From assembly GCA_009767595.1 (NCBI GenBank), contig VSDK01020374.1, forward strand, positions 568,560 through 632,559: DNA of 64,000 bases, read 5' to 3'. The notes below the pieces were generated by a model. That model ran no database searches and was not told the origin of the DNA. It worked only from the letters and a program-made list of their open reading frames with translations. The stretch comes from Symbiodinium kawagutii (taxonomy: Eukaryota; Sar; Dinophyceae; Suessiales; Symbiodiniaceae). Positions 38,452 through 50,090 of the stretch are shown piece after piece; within the stretch, counting starts at the first letter, position 1; every line of letters starts with the position of its first letter. The position numbers were made by a program, and so were the translations under genes.

Positions 38452-38538
38452 CCAGCTCACCAGCACCCAGGCTGCCCGGAAAACGTGGAGAACGCAAGTC
38501 CGACCAGCGCAGAAAAAGCTTTACTGGGGCCTGACTAG
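38452..38538 (+). CDS. Weak candidate terminal exon
   Basis: The acceptor TCGTTGCTCAG is followed by PAHQHPGCPENVENASPTSA then EKALLGPD and TAG. Another plus frame is also open here, so frame and reality are uncertain. Confidence 0.28.
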   Translation, partial: PAHQHPGCPENVENASPTSAEKALLGPD

Positions 38539-39221
38539 GAGATTTGAGGCCGGCTGCTGACTGGCCATGCAAAATCATCGTAGGCTTTGTCAACTGATTG
38601 GCATGATCAGAGCCGGGTGGTTCTGCATAGCTGGTCATGGTTGGATGGCATAGATGGAAGCAACTGAGATGATGTTAGTTGTCAACCTGTAATTTGGAAT
38701 ACGGAACGTATGGTATAGTGAATTTATGAAAAGGGTAGCCATGGTGATGACGGATATTTGTGACGATGTGTGAAAAATCTCCTTGCAGACAGGCTACAAA
38801 TGAGAAAACCATTGGTGTAGGGCATGCTCACGTCAGGGGGATGATATAGATTTTAGGAACCATGTATGGAACGGAAGCACCGTCGGAATCGCAATCTACA
38901 GGAATGTTCCGTTTGCATGACCGAGCAATGTCAAGGGAGTACTTAAAAGAATTATTCAAATTCCACCCCACGGAATAGGTCCAGTTTCTCACAACCAGCG
39001 GCTGGGTATTTGTCGATGATGGGCAGCCCCCAGACTACAACCAAGAAAAAAGTTTCCGGCAACATGGGTGGACAAACCCGTATGCGTCTATGATAGTTAT
39101 AGGCTATAGGTTGTTTCTACATATGGTTTGAATATGTTAATCTTTTTGGTGGATGGTGGTGACCAAAGGTGTGGCTTAGCAACTCCCCATGCATGAACTG
39201 TAAGCTGTTACCGTACACGAG

Positions 39222-39284
39222 CTCTCCGCAGCACTGGGGGTCAATCCAATTCGGCCTTCCATGTCATGCGAAGCTGCTGGAGAG
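39222..39284 (+). CDS. Candidate internal exon
   Basis: ACCGTACACGAG is followed by LSAALGVNPIRPSMSCEAAG then E, and a good donor GAG|GTAGCT; 21 codons, phase 0 at both ends. No family recognised. Confidence 0.4.
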
Positions 39285-40003
39285 GTAGCTGCTTGTTGGT
39301 GCCTCGGCGTTGTACTTGAGTGAGCCACTGATTATGATAGTGGTTGTCTTAATACCCAAGCATGTGTGGAACATGTGGCAACACCACACGCATATTGGTA
39401 GCTTCATTTTACAGGGTGAATGTGATTCTTTGTGCGTTCTGCCCCCAGGCAGAGAAAGTTTGAGCATGAAAACCCTTGTCTAATCCTTTCCCATTGGCGT
39501 CTATAACCACTTGACCTGCCTCATTTAGCACGGAATCTATTCATGGCTTCCGGACTCGCTTCCGGTGGGGCCATTGGATGCCAATTACAAGCTGTTCTCA
39601 CTTGCAGTTGGTTAGCCATTGGGTAAGCGTATGTATTGATGTTCTCGGCAGCAAGAACTGCACATCTACTATCCATATCCTGGGCTTTGTGATCAATCTG
39701 ACATCGCGCTCGTATGTAAGCTATATAATGCTATACACTTGCGTGCCAGTACTGTGATCATTACACAGGACCACAATTATGTGTGTACATCTCATGTGGG
39801 CCCTGAAATTGTAAGAAATCATGTTGCTGGCGATTCAACTGACCAAAGATATCAAGCAAATATTATATGAATTATGAATGAAAAAAATGTAGTTGTTTTG
39901 TCCTGATTCTTGCTGGTGCTTCTCAAGCCTTCAAGCCTGCCATTTTTGATGTTATACACTGGTACAAGAAGCCTATTTGCGGTCCATCTGACGGAGGGTC
40001 CAT

Positions 40004-40195
40004 TTGATGGAGATTCCTCCCGAGGTGCTAACCGTTGCTTTCATCTCGACCTCCTTGACCTTCTCGGTGTTGCTGGAGGGCGCACAGTGGCACCAGTTTC
40101 GCACATTGCAAAGGGCCAAGACAACTGACCGGCCTGTGCTGGGAACAGCAAATTTGAGTGAGGAGATGTCGAAGCTTGACCTAGAAAATAGATGA
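40004..40195 (+). CDS. Candidate exon with one membrane segment
   Basis: An ATG at 40004 opens MMEIPPEVLTVAFISTSLTF, a hydrophobic run, then a basic LQRAKTTDRP stretch and EEMSKLDLENR with TAG. It reads as a type of short membrane-anchored peptide or an exon of one. The start is chosen only because the protein-like stretch begins there. Confidence 0.4.
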   Translation: MMEIPPEVLTVAFISTSLTFSVLLEGAQWHQFRTLQRAKTTDRPVLGTANLSEEMSKLDLENR

Positions 40196-41056
40196 AGATA
40201 GCATTTCCTGCTTAGCTGATGGTGAACCCAAAGCAAGCACCATTCCGAACTGAGCTGAAGCAATGCAAATGATAATGGCTCATATCAAGACAAACTTGTG
40301 GCCTGTGAGTTCAGGATTTGTAGCTGGGCTTTGTGGCAGCTGTGCCCGCTTCGCTTATGGAGTGAGATAATGGTTCCATGCCACAAGAATGGTCGGCCAT
40401 TGCTGGGCTGGCATGGGTTTGCAACATTGGTAGCCTACAAGCGATTCTTTGCACATCAGTTTGCTCATTTCCCTGAGAGGAAACTGTTTACTTGTTCAAT
40501 TTGACATCCCTTGACACATTACTACGCAAATCTGTTTGCCTCAGCAGTCCAATCTCGAGGAAGCGGAACCTGCTCAAGTTTCCACACAGATGCTTCACTG
40601 GCACCGCATATGTTTTATAGATTGGCCGTATCCTATGGCAGGTGCTTTTTGCAAGCTGTGGGGTATCCAGAACGAAGTTGTTTTGCCATGTTTGGCGAGG
40701 TTCTACCAGGTTCTACTGGTTTGTGTGAACAACCGGTTCTTTTTGGGACAAAAATGCCACAAGTCTTGTCCAACGATTTGCAACGAGCATGGGCGGCACT
40801 TCTGTTGGCTCCACTGGTGAGCAGTTGGTACAAGATGTGCGGGAGAGAGATTAGTTGGCCTCACTTTGCTCTAGTAACTACCAGCGAGGTATTCTCCGTG
40901 GATTGAACATAGCTAGTTGTAGATGCGTAATAGCTGATCTTTTCTGATGTACTATATGTACAAAAACATAACATCGCACAAGATTGACACGCGCAGACAC
41001 ACACATATACATTTATACACCACACGTTCTCGTTTTTTTTGCATATGCCCTTTTAG
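40196..41056. other. Overlapping open frames, no decision
   Basis: Plus frames 40298-40504, 40511-40906 and 40536-40820 are all open and partly protein-like, with no recognisable motif. At most short exons are hidden here. Confidence 0.3.
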
Positions 41057-41274
41057 GTTTTAACATCATGCTTGACATGATAAGATTTGGTTTGTTGAAG
41101 TGCCGTGTACCGGTTGGCAGCCCCAGGAACAAAGGCCTTCAATGTGCTGCAGGAGCCGTTTGGCTGCTGAGTGGCTGCATGCTGATGGCTCGTGGCGGTC
41201 GATATTTTTGGCAAGCCTTGCAGAGTGGAGATGCTACTGGGAGGCCTGATATGTCCGAAATCCCTCATGTTTAG
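41057..41274 (+). CDS. Candidate terminal exon, unknown protein
   Basis: A strong acceptor (TTTTTTTTGCATATGCCCTTTTAG) precedes 2 nt then FNIMLDMIRFGLLKCRVPVG and later AAGAVWLLSGCMLMARGG, ending SEIPHV and TAG 41272-41274. No family recognised. Confidence 0.45.
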
Positions 41275-41590
41275 GTCAGTCTCGCTAGTGGAGATGGCGA
41301 TGGAGAGAGAGAGGGGTGTGGAAACACTAATTACAGGTCGGAGACAAATTTGTCTTTGGGCAATCAGACGCCCACCCAGAAACCAAGTATACTGCATTTC
41401 AGTGACAAAGAGTGATTGGCAAAGGCAAGTATTGACTGCTGTTTAGTAGGCAAATGTTCATGGTAAATCGTGAGCCAACAGCTGTGCCCATCCATAGTTG
41501 GTAATGGGGAATCCAGCTGCCAAGAAACTGCTGCCATGTTCACCATCAATGGCTGGCGATTTACCAACTGAGGTATGGATGGTTTTGTAG

Positions 41591-41736
41591 GATAGAGATT
41601 CGCCATGAACTGCTCCTAGAACTCGGCATTGCCATGCTGGTTCCTGCTTGGGGTGATGTCATCACAGAAAATGACTGGCCCTTCACGAGCTCTCGCGGGC
41701 ACCAAAGTGATGAGACCATCCACAAGCTGTTGTGGC
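41591..41736 (+). CDS. Candidate exon, unknown protein
   Basis: The acceptor GGTTTTGTAG is followed by G then IEIRHELLLELGIAMLVPAW and GDVITENDWPF...HKLLWR. A GT donor (TGGC|GTATGC), phase 1; the frame is otherwise open to TGA at 41775. Protein-like throughout. No family recognised. Confidence 0.5.
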
Positions 41737-42035
41737 GTATGCCGATGATATGGATGGTTTCAGAATCCATTTATTGAATCTTAGTCGCGGTGTACCCATG
41801 AACAAAGATAAGCATCATCATAATCGATCCAATCTCACTTATGCCCCTCCAGTTGTTTAGTTTGCTGCATCAATCCTGGGGGGCCATCAATGGCACACCG
41901 TCCATGTTGGAGCCTCAATGTCGATCGGCGCCAACCATCCCAAAGACCGTTGCGTAAGCCTCACCATACCTCACCTATTTGTATACACCTTCATGGCTTT
42001 GGATCATGAGTTTCCATGAAACTTTCCACCCTTAG

Positions 42036-42198
42036 AAGGCCAGGCTTCGCGCGGCCAGGGCCGTTTCGTTGTCGTTGACCCTGGGCCTCTGCGCCGGTTG
42101 GGCGAAGGGTCGCTTCGTTCTGTCGAAGACGGCGCTGCGCAACAAGCGACGCCTGCAGCGCTTGGAGGGACCACGGCCCTGGCAGATCTTTTCGCCAG
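42036..42198 (+). CDS. Small membrane protein, first recognised exon
   Basis: The acceptor TTTCCACCCTTAG is followed by KARLRAARAVSLSLTLGLCA, then KGRFVLSKTALRNKRRLQRL and EGPRPWQIFSP. A hydrophobic segment precedes a basic loop, and RPWQIFSP leads straight into the membrane segment of the next exon. A GC donor (CCAG|GCGCAG) in phase 1. I recall RPWQxFSPxFYxLI as a pattern of small uncharacterised membrane proteins, but cannot name the family. Upstream exon(s) with the start are not identified. Confidence 0.7.
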
Positions 42199-42439
42199 GC
42201 GCAGGGCACGGGGGAGGCCAGGCCCCCAGGAGGCTGAACCGCCAGCATGGCCTGGAAATCATTTGGCATAGGTCACATCCAGATGTACTATGACTATGTA
42301 TTTGTATCATATTTGGATGTGGTCGTTCATGATTGGCCAGTTCGGAGTGCATGCATTTCAGGCGATTCCACCTACAATTGACAATCATTTCTGTGCATTG
42401 ATTATTCAAATGAGTGGTATGTCCATGATTGTCCATGTT

Positions 42440-42534
42440 GGTGTTTCTCAAATAGAGGTACCCCTAAATCATCCATTAATAGTCATTTAATAAACCAACC
42501 ATTTTGGGGGGTCCCCTATTTTGAGAAACCCCCA
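42440..42534. mobile_element. Family 2 element in the membrane-protein intron
   Basis: GGTGTTTCTCAAATAGAGG and GGTCCCCTATTTTGAGAAAC are the ends, with AATCATCCATTAATAGTCAT and AATAAACCAACCATTTTGGG between: a near-consensus copy. Confidence 0.85.
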
Positions 42535-42728
42535 TGTATGTACAAAAAATTGTGTTTTTCCAATTGTTGCAAGATCTAACTCCGGAAGTTGGATATTGTC
42601 CCAGTGGGTGATCCCTGCAGGTGGCCCCCTTTAAGGCACACCACCTTCAAACAGCAACTGATCCACCCTCTTTCCCCCGGCTTGTTGTATTGCCAAATGT
42701 GTTTCTATTCTTTCCCTGCATGATTCAG

Positions 42729-42979
42729 GTTTCTATCCTCTCATCATGCTCATGGTGGGCATGAGCATTGGTCTCAAGAAAGTCTTTGGCACTGGCTTCG
42801 GTGGTGGCATGGTCACCTATGGTGGTATTGTCACAGGCATCGGGAGCGGCCTCTTGGTAAGCTCGTTCGCCTACTGGTTTGAAAGCTACTTTGTGAAGTC
42901 TGACAAGATGGATGCTTGTACTGGCTGGGCGGGAGCTCAGGAGCCAAGCGTATCCGTACAGCCTTTGAAAGGCCTATAA
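42729..42979 (+). CDS. Small membrane protein, last exon
   Basis: The acceptor CATGATTCAG is followed by 2 nt then FYPLIMLMVGMSIGLKKVFG, a glycine-rich turn, and GGIVTGIGSGLLVSSFAYWF: two membrane helices. The C-terminus runs to TAA 42977-42979. Phase 1 entry matches the previous exon and reads FSPGFYPLIM across the join. Confidence 0.75.
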
Positions 42980-44491
42980 AGGGGAGCGGTTTGGAGCTAC
43001 CAGCAGGGTTCTAACCAAATGCTATTGTATCAATACCTTATTGCTTCCTGGGTGGGAAGTATGTAGGCTACACCGTCCATTCATGAACAGCAGACGCCCA
43101 GGGTTATGAACAGGAGACGTTTCTTCATAGGTGTCCTGGGATGATGAATCGAATAAGCATCAACCAGCGAACTATGATCATCCCCTGGCGTCAACCATCA
43201 TTAACCATCATCAACGATCATATCAAGAAGCATTGACCATGATTGATCACTACTAAGACTTCCTAACCATGATAATGTATCCATGGTAAGTTGATCATCA
43301 TTAACCAATTACATTACCATTATTAGCCGTCATTATCCACTGAGGCTGTGAATCATCATTGATCAACCATCAACCATTCATGATTTACCATCAATGCCCA
43401 GGTAATTTGGGACATCTTGGATTGCACAGCTGGGTTCTTAAGGCCATGAGTCGCCTGAGACTAAGTACCAGGCCGTACATGAATTTTGTCTAGGAAAGGG
43501 AGCGTCCGCGAGGTCCCCAGATAAAACTGACCGAGCAAGTGTGCAGGAGAGTTTCCTACCTAAAACGGTTTGTTTTTGTTGCCGCAAGTCACTTCTTAGA
43601 TACGCCATTACCTAAAGCATCCTAAAGCAACCCGCGCCCATTTTGGTTGGAGATCCGTTGCTTTCGGCTGGTACCTCGATGTATTTGCAAAGCCGAAGCC
43701 CATGTTGAAACACCATCATTGGTTGCGACCACATATCAAACATAATAAAACTATGTCATGGCTTGTTTTTAGGCTCAACGCTTACTGAGAAAGTACGCAA
43801 CCCAGTGTTCTTTGGTGTTCCCTTTTTGCAGGGGGACGGCATGTTTGAACAAATCAATGGTCTTTGAACAAATCCATGGTCATGCACCACCACCTTATTC
43901 CTGGGATTTGTCCTAATGTGTGTTCTCACTGTCTAGCCGGTGATGGAGAGAGATGTGCGAACTATCAACCAAAATATATGGGGCTACTGTGAACCTTGAT
44001 TTTGACACTGCCCCAATTGGGCTAGTATGTCGCTCGGTAAAGTCTGTACACAACAATGTTCGCGCGTTTTTCCGGATATTTTCCAGCGGCAAGGGTGGCA
44101 AGAGATTATTTCGGAGACAGTTTTGGGATTCGTTTCAAGTGTTGCCTTGGGACCCTTGAAGGTGACCCGCAGCCGAGGAGAAAGATGGCGCTAGCTCGCC
44201 CTAGAGGTCGTTCGCCCAAGTGGATTGATTGATGAAAGTAATTTTCTGCCTTAGGCCAAGATGGTCCCACGCACCATCCGTTCCATTTTGTACAAAGAGG
44301 TCCGCTGTTTTTCCAGAGGGTCAAAGAACCTCCGCAAACAATTCCTGCTCCCTGGATTACAGCATATGCAGCCACAGTGGACTATGAAGACCACAAAGAC
44401 CATAAAGAAAAAACAACCATAAACTGAAAGTGATTAAGAATCACAGCTGGCAATCATTGGGTTGGTTCGAGCTCCTACTGCTCCAGTGCAG
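42980..44491. other. Intergenic, CATCAACCATC-rich, one weak frame
   Basis: Simple ACCATCATCAACC sequence fills 43140-43400. The plus frame 43953-44159 (MCELSTKIYGATVNLDFDTA onward) is protein-like but AT-rich with no splice context. Nothing else seen. Confidence 0.35.
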
Positions 44492-44641
44492 GCAGCAAGT
44501 TGCCGCACGCCTGTGACGGGAGGAAGTGGAGCACGAAGGAAAAAGATGCACGAGTTTCTAGGGGCTTTTGACTCCCTCGCAACTCTTGCCTACGCAGACC
44601 AAGAACAGGCCGAAAATGAACAACGTTATATAATTGTGAAG
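44492..44641 (+). CDS. Candidate exon, unknown protein
   Basis: The acceptor CTGCTCCAGTGCAG is followed by AASCRTPVTGGSGARRKKMH then EFLGAFDSLATLAYADQEQA and ENEQRYIIVK; donor AAG|GTCCTT. Fifty codons, phase 0 at both ends. No family recognised. Confidence 0.5.
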
Positions 44642-46347
44642 GTCCTTTTTGTTCAAACTAATTTGCTATGGTTTTAGTTGCTTTTGGACTTCACCCAGAC
44701 CTTCATGCTGACGTACCCATCCTTCTGTGGATTTGTGTGAGTCCCCAACCCTACGCTCTTTCGGTTAGCAAGCCGAGGAGAGGTGGATGCTCCACACTGG
44801 AAGTTCCACGGCAAGACTTAGGTGATGCTAGGTGTGATGCTAGCTGTGAATCAGGGGACTTCGTGACTAGGATTCGGTGTGGATGCTGCTGACTATTCCC
44901 TTGACCAACCTTAATTGATTGTAGGATTTGTAGGGCTAAGCGTTTAGATGTGAGTTGATCCAACGGGAGGTGCTGCATTTGGGTCGTTGAGATGATGACC
45001 AAGGTTGCTGAGAACGTGGGGGAAAGCAAACAGGGAGACACAGCCAGACCCACGCAGACACTAAAAAGGTGTGTGTAAAAAATCAATGGTTTTGGACTAC
45101 AAATGAAACATATGATTAGATAATTTGGGGGTACCTCCATACTAAGAAACCACAAAGTACTGGGTCAACCAGTGCTCATATGTAAGATACACAATCAGCA
45201 TGTAATTGATCATTATTGTTCCATATAGTCAATAATCAATCACTCTTGTAGTCACAAACGTTGGCCATCGAAATTGATAAGAAGTTTTGACTCATTAGAT
45301 ACATTTAGATATTTAGATACTATCCAGCATCACTATGGTGATTGATTAGCCCAAAAAATGAACGATTGATTGAGACAGAGATACCAACCTTTCTAGTGAC
45401 TATTCTTGGAAATAAACCAACCACAACTTTGGGGCTCCTTATTGCCTGGAAAACCACCATGTGATTATTATCCACCAGCTGGTCATAGAGGAAGATGACG
45501 GTGCGTGACAGTGCTTCCAAGCTACTGAACCCAGTGGGAACCCAGGAAGTAACGTGGCAGTTGAATTGTTGGCCATGGTGAGCATCATTCGCTGTTGTGG
45601 CAACCAGTTTATAGGCACCGTCCCCCAGAATCGACCATCATCACTATTGGCTAGTGTGATTTACCATTATTGATCCCATCATGATCCCATCACCCTGGTC
45701 AACCCTATCGTTCACACCAACCCGAATATCTAACAATGATGAACGCTATCACTCACCACAAGGAATATGTTCAAGCATGATTCACCCTTTCACATCGCAG
45801 TGAAGCAACATGTCTAATCATGATTGACCCCTATGACTCCGCAATGAATCGATATGTTTAACCAGGATTCACCCTTTTCAACGATATGAGTATTTCTCAA
45901 AATAGGGTACCCCCAGAATCATTCAGTTTATTAAACATCTAGAGCAATAAAACCATAACTTGGGGGCACCCCTGTTTTGAGAAACCACCACATATGGATC
46001 ATATAGCTGGTATATGCTGGTATATCCCCTAAATTCCCCCACTATTGTTGGTCACTATTCCCTATAATTGACCATTATTAATGCTTATATCATGAACATT
46101 CAGAAGCCCTCCTATTGTGAGAACCCCCCATATAGTTGTTATATTTGTCCACCATTCTTCGTGTTTTATTATCCCTTGCGATTCACCATAAACCACCATT
46201 CAACCACTGAGAAAGATGAGAGTTGGCGCCCTGGTTGCAACCCAACATCCCCTCGTTAACCGTTGCTAGCCACTGATATAGGCCATGTTGCAACCCACAT
46301 CCCCTCGTTAATAACCAACCTACTAACCACTGATAAGCCATCCATAG
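44642..46347. other. No supported gene; family 2 copies
   Basis: A 44668-44892 frame is open without support. Family 2 pieces lie at 45120-45153 and 45889-45990, then GGTATATCCCC-type sequence related to family 3 at 46000-46080. Confidence 0.35.
45889..45990. mobile_element. Family 2 element flanked by ATATG
   Basis: AGTATTTCTCAAAATAGGG and CCCCTGTTTTGAGAAACCAC ends. ATATG sits just outside on the left (45884-45888) and again on the right (45992-45996). Confidence 0.75.
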
Positions 46348-46456
46348 GCGCCATGGGGGTCCCATGGGGTGCCGCCTGGCGAGGCCGCCAAGCGCGCTTG
46401 GGCGGGTCTGCTGCGCTCGGTGCTGCGCAGCGCTGCGAAGCAGCTGCGCTGCGACC
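46348..46456 (+). CDS. Exon of unrecognised gene, 46.3-47.8 kb
   Basis: The acceptor CATCCATAG is followed by APWGSHGVPPGEAAKRAWAG and then LLRSVLRSAAKQLRCD. A GT donor (GACC|GTGACC) in phase 1. Very GC-rich, alanine/arginine helix. Joined to the next exon it reads LRCDRDLNSRTLLEGRG. Confidence 0.6.
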
Positions 46457-46499
46457 GTGACCTGGAGCGAAGCCCAGCGGGGGGTCACAGTGGCTCAGT

Positions 46500-46960
46500 G
46501 GTGGCTTCGTGATGGTTGGGGATGGTTAACTAAGCAACTAAATGGTGGTTAATGATGGTGCAACCAAGTAAATGATGGTTAATGATGGCTCATGATGGAT
46601 AAGGATGGTTAATGATGGTTAGGGATGATTAACTAACTAAGGAATGATGATTGTTCATGGTAAATCACTATTCATGATGGTTAATGAGGTTAATGATGGT
46701 TAGTGATGATTGACTCAGCAATGAGGTCAATGATGGTTTCACCAATTAAATCATGGTTAATGATGGTTAATGATGAAGTGTAGCTAAACTCCTTGAGACG
46801 GCGATGGAGACAGAGAGAGAGAGAGAAATGATTGACTAAGCAATTAAATGAGGGTTAATGATGGTTAATGATGATTACTTAATGACTGGTTGATTGACAA
46901 GATGACTGTTTAATGACAATTAATGATGGTGACCGGTTAATGATGGTTAATGAATCAATG
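46500..46960. repeat. TAATGATGG simple-sequence field
   Basis: Irregular array of ATGGTTAATGATGG and TGATTGACTAA words, broken by a GAGAGAGA run at 46810-46826. Confidence 0.8.
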
Positions 46961-46966
46961 CCAGGT

Positions 46967-47052
46967 TGGTGGTTTTGAACATGTTTTATTTTCCCTAGTG
47001 ATTGTTAATAAATGGTTGGTTGACTAATATTTTTCACAGGGGTTGAAACCAC
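46967..47052. mobile_element. Family 1 element
   Basis: AGGTTGGTGGTTTTGAACATG and CAGGGGTTGAAACCACCG ends with a near-consensus core (TTTCCCTAGTGATTGTTAAT, ATGGTTGGTTGACTAATATT). Confidence 0.8.
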
Positions 47053-47135
47053 CGATGATGATTCACTAACCAATGGTAAATAAACTTGAATGAGGATTAT
47101 TATGATTATTGGCGAATGATGATTGATCATGGTTG

Positions 47136-47136
<1 letters not shown>

Positions 47137-47198
<62 letters not shown>
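47137..47198. repeat. (GATT)n microsatellite
   Basis: About 15 GATT units; same unit as the 4.7 kb tract. Confidence 0.95.
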
Positions 47199-47199
<1 letters not shown>

Positions 47200-47764
47200 C
47201 AAGAATGCCAAATCAATGTAATTAAATGATGATGACTGGCTAATGACAGTTAATCTAATCATGGATAATTCATGGGTATCAAGAATGAATTGAGGATTGA
47301 TCATGGATTGTGATAGGCAGTTGCTGATGGTTTGTGACGGATTAATCGTTGATTAACCGTTAAAAAGATGGCTGGCAACAAGTGATGGTGACGCTGCCAC
47401 AAGTACATCATCACCAGCGGAGTTAGTTGATACAACCCTCCAATCTACTTTGGAAACATAGTGAGGCTTGTCATGAAACTCAAACCTGGATGCTTGTAGC
47501 ATGGGCTCAACCCGCGTGGGGTTGCCTCTTTGCGATCATGTCATGGCGTTCCGCTCCAGGCCATACCAACTCACCATGAAGCCCGAACCAACATGAACCA
47601 TGATCGTCAGGTGACCACCAGGTGACCACCATCACCATGAAAACCAACCAGTGTTGCGACAGGGAATTCGTCGGCATCAACTCACGGTTGCTATTTGTGT
47701 GCTCCCCAGGGACTCGCACCCCCGGGACTCGCACCTTGAGGCGAAACGATTCTGTTTCTTCAAG

Positions 47765-47845
47765 GCGATCTGAACAGCCGCACGCTGCTGGAGGGCCGTG
47801 GAAAAGATCTTCTTCTGGAGGCACCTGGAGCCGTGGCAGATCGAT
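47765..47845 (+). CDS. Exon of unrecognised gene, 46.3-47.8 kb
   Basis: The acceptor TTCTGTTTCTTCAAG is followed by 2 nt then DLNSRTLLEGRGKDLLLEAP and GAVADR. Phase 1 entry matches the 46.35 kb exon. The donor is probably T|GTATAG (phase 1), or GT at 47833. No family recognised. Confidence 0.6.
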
Positions 47846-49333
47846 GTATAGGCATGCATCGAAAAAGATGTATTTGAATACATGTTTGAATGTTTGTATA
47901 TGCGTTTGTGTGTGTGTGTTGTGTTAATGTATTTCTCAAACACATCTACGTGTTTTTCATGTCCATCAAAACTTGCGACCAGAACTTTGATGGCTTCAAG
48001 TGGTTTTTCATCCTCGTACTGCACAGTTGGAACCTAAACACCTCAGAGTTTGAGTTCAACCTGAGTTGGTCTATGACCACGTGTTAGTTGGGTAGTGACA
48101 AGCGTGACCATGTTCTCTAGACATTCACCGTAAACGAACCGTGGTTCACCATTATCCTTCTTACAATTCGATCCCTTAAATCCAAATCCGCATTTCTCGT
48201 TGGCATTGGCCACCCCAAGTACTGTTTACTTCCGGTTGTGTAGCTGCTGACCCGGTTGATCAGAGCTGATTGCTTAGTATGCTGGTTGCTTGGCAGATGC
48301 TTGTCATGCTAGGGCCAGGGTCCTGGCACATAGGAATTCATTCACATCGCTGGGAAGACTTCCCCACTAGCCATCATAGAGCAGGATAGTTGTGCATGTA
48401 GCATGCTTGTTCTCCCCTTGCCGGATCTTGCCGGTGATTTTTCTCAACTGAAAATTACGATCATCAGATTCATCAAGAGACATGAGCCATCTACGATCAG
48501 CAGACTACTCACTAGGCATCAGCCATCCACTGGCATCAACCACCAGAAATGTCCAGCTGGAAGTCATGATCGACCACCCCTGAAGTCGGGGGTCAAGCTC
48601 TGGTGGTCATGGGTTAGCCAAGCTTTCATGGAGGATCACCTCGATCATTCATCCTATGGTACCATAACTCAATGGACACAGACCCCTTATCCTTGGCATT
48701 GCCGGCTATAAACATGCAGAATACCCACCCTTGGCATCCCATACTGGTTATTGTTTGTCATCAGCCATAGATATATATATATATATACAATTCATATATA
48801 ATTATGACTTGTTTCACTTCCACTCATTTGCGTCAAAACATGTCCAATAATGTGAACCATATTCAATCACCTAAGTTTTTGTTCATTCTTGAAGCCCAGA
48901 TGATTGATATCAATTCGCCTAAGTAGATATCAAACATATGGCTGCGGGTCAAAACCCTTAGTCCCCCTGGTTCCCTATCATTAACCAGCTCGTTGTCCCT
49001 ATGATTTGCTTGGTCATTATAAGCCATGAAATTGTTGGTTAACTGCTTGACCCAGCTCGCCATAGTGTTGGATATTTGTCACTTATCATTTCCTATTATT
49101 ATCTATTATTAACCATTCACCAGCTATTATCAAACATATCAAAGAAATATCAATCACCATAGCCGCCCTCACTGGGTATATCCCCTGTCATTGTTGCTTA
49201 TACCCTATCATTAACCATTAACCACCTAGGCTTCACCATTGTTGGTTATCATCCCCCATTAGTTGCTTGGTAACCACACCTGGATGCCGGATATGCCGGA
49301 TATGCCGGTTACGTTGGACCCGCCGCGTGTCAG
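47846..49333. other. No supported gene; ambiguous open frames
   Basis: At 47950-48060 both strands look coding (plus NFDGFKWFFILVL, minus YEDEKPLEAIKVLVASFDGH); I could not decide. A family 3 element lies at 48936-49066. The rest is repeat. Confidence 0.3.
48936..49066. mobile_element. Family 3 element
   Basis: ATATGGCTGCGGGTCAAAAC and GCTTGACCCAGCTCGCCATA ends, with TCATTAACCAGCTCGTTGTC and GGTCATTATAAGCCAT inside. Confidence 0.7.
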
Positions 49334-49465
49334 GTGTTGAACGACCTTCCGCTGCAGCGCGCCATCCAGCGAGCCTTGGCTCATGGGTCTGGCGCTTCAG
49401 CGGCCTTGCAATGGGAGATCCATGGGAACCAGACAATTGGGACGCTTGGTTGTCTAAATTTCTGG
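49334..49465 (+). CDS. Exon of unrecognised gene, 49.3-49.9 kb
   Basis: The acceptor CGCGTGTCAG is followed by VLNDLPLQRAIQRALAHGSG and ASAALQWEIHGNQTIGTLGC, with a GT donor (TGG|GTGGTT), phase 0. The same frame stays open upstream through AGY repeats to about 49280, so the exon may start earlier. Confidence 0.55.
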
Positions 49466-49770
49466 GTGGTTAAATCTAAATATAGATGTAGATAAATAAA
49501 TTGACTTTTGAAAAATATAGTTACATTTGGGTTTCTGTGTGCGTGTGTCTTAGTTATACGTGATTCTGTTCGATGTTTGAAATAGCGATGAGTGGGTACC
49601 AGCCAACCATCTTCCATCGCGCCACAGTCAAAAGCAGATGAACTTATGTGATTACGGGTGCCATGTCAGAATATGCATGCAGAGTGTTGTGAATGTGTAT
49701 TTGTTGACGTGATGCGGCACTTTTACCATCTATACTTGTTACATACAAACAATCTTTATGTTGCATGCAG

Positions 49771-49854
49771 TATGCCTATATCAATCAATGCTTGTCACTG
49801 GAATTGAATGGGCTGATCAGTGACCCCGTCACCTGGGATGCCGCTTCCAGCTGA
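49771..49854 (+). CDS. Likely terminal exon, 49.3-49.9 kb gene
   Basis: The acceptor TATGTTGCATGCAG is followed by YAYINQCLSLELNGLISDPV and TWDAASS with TGA 49852-49854. Phase 0 entry agrees with the previous exon. LISDPVTW superficially recalls a U-box loop, but no other U-box feature is present. Confidence 0.55.
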   Translation, partial: YAYINQCLSLELNGLISDPVTWDAASS

Positions 49855-49978
49855 AAAGCATCGCCAGCTATGGTAAAACTGGAAGGGTACATAGGGTTGC
49901 TGCTGGGGATTCACCAATTTGGAGGGTTTGACTACCTGGTGCAACGTGTATCAAATAGTACTGGTTCGACTACTCCGA

Positions 49979-50090
49979 GGTGGCATGGGCTTGCCCAGCG
50001 GACGCTGGTACGAGGCAGGTCGGGCCAACCGCAGGGATTTGCCGGAGTGAACGATAGAGCGCTGGTCCACATTGGCGAGGATGCAATTGG
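49979..50090 (+). CDS. Coding-like GC-rich segment, frame undecided
   Basis: All three plus frames are open and protein-like here, for instance SGRWYEAGRANRRDLPE, or QRTLVRGRSGQPQGFAGVND. Likely one exon, but no conserved motif fixes the frame. Confidence 0.3.

Larger units (their letters stand above)
37449..40003. other. Gene-poor stretch with two weak exons
   Basis: Simple ATGATGG sequence dominates to 37960. Weak exons at 38452 and 39222 are listed. The rest holds nothing recognisable. Confidence 0.35.

Noticed and set aside
49771-49854. Calling this exon a U-box
   Set aside because: Only DPVT resembles it; the rest of the domain is absent.
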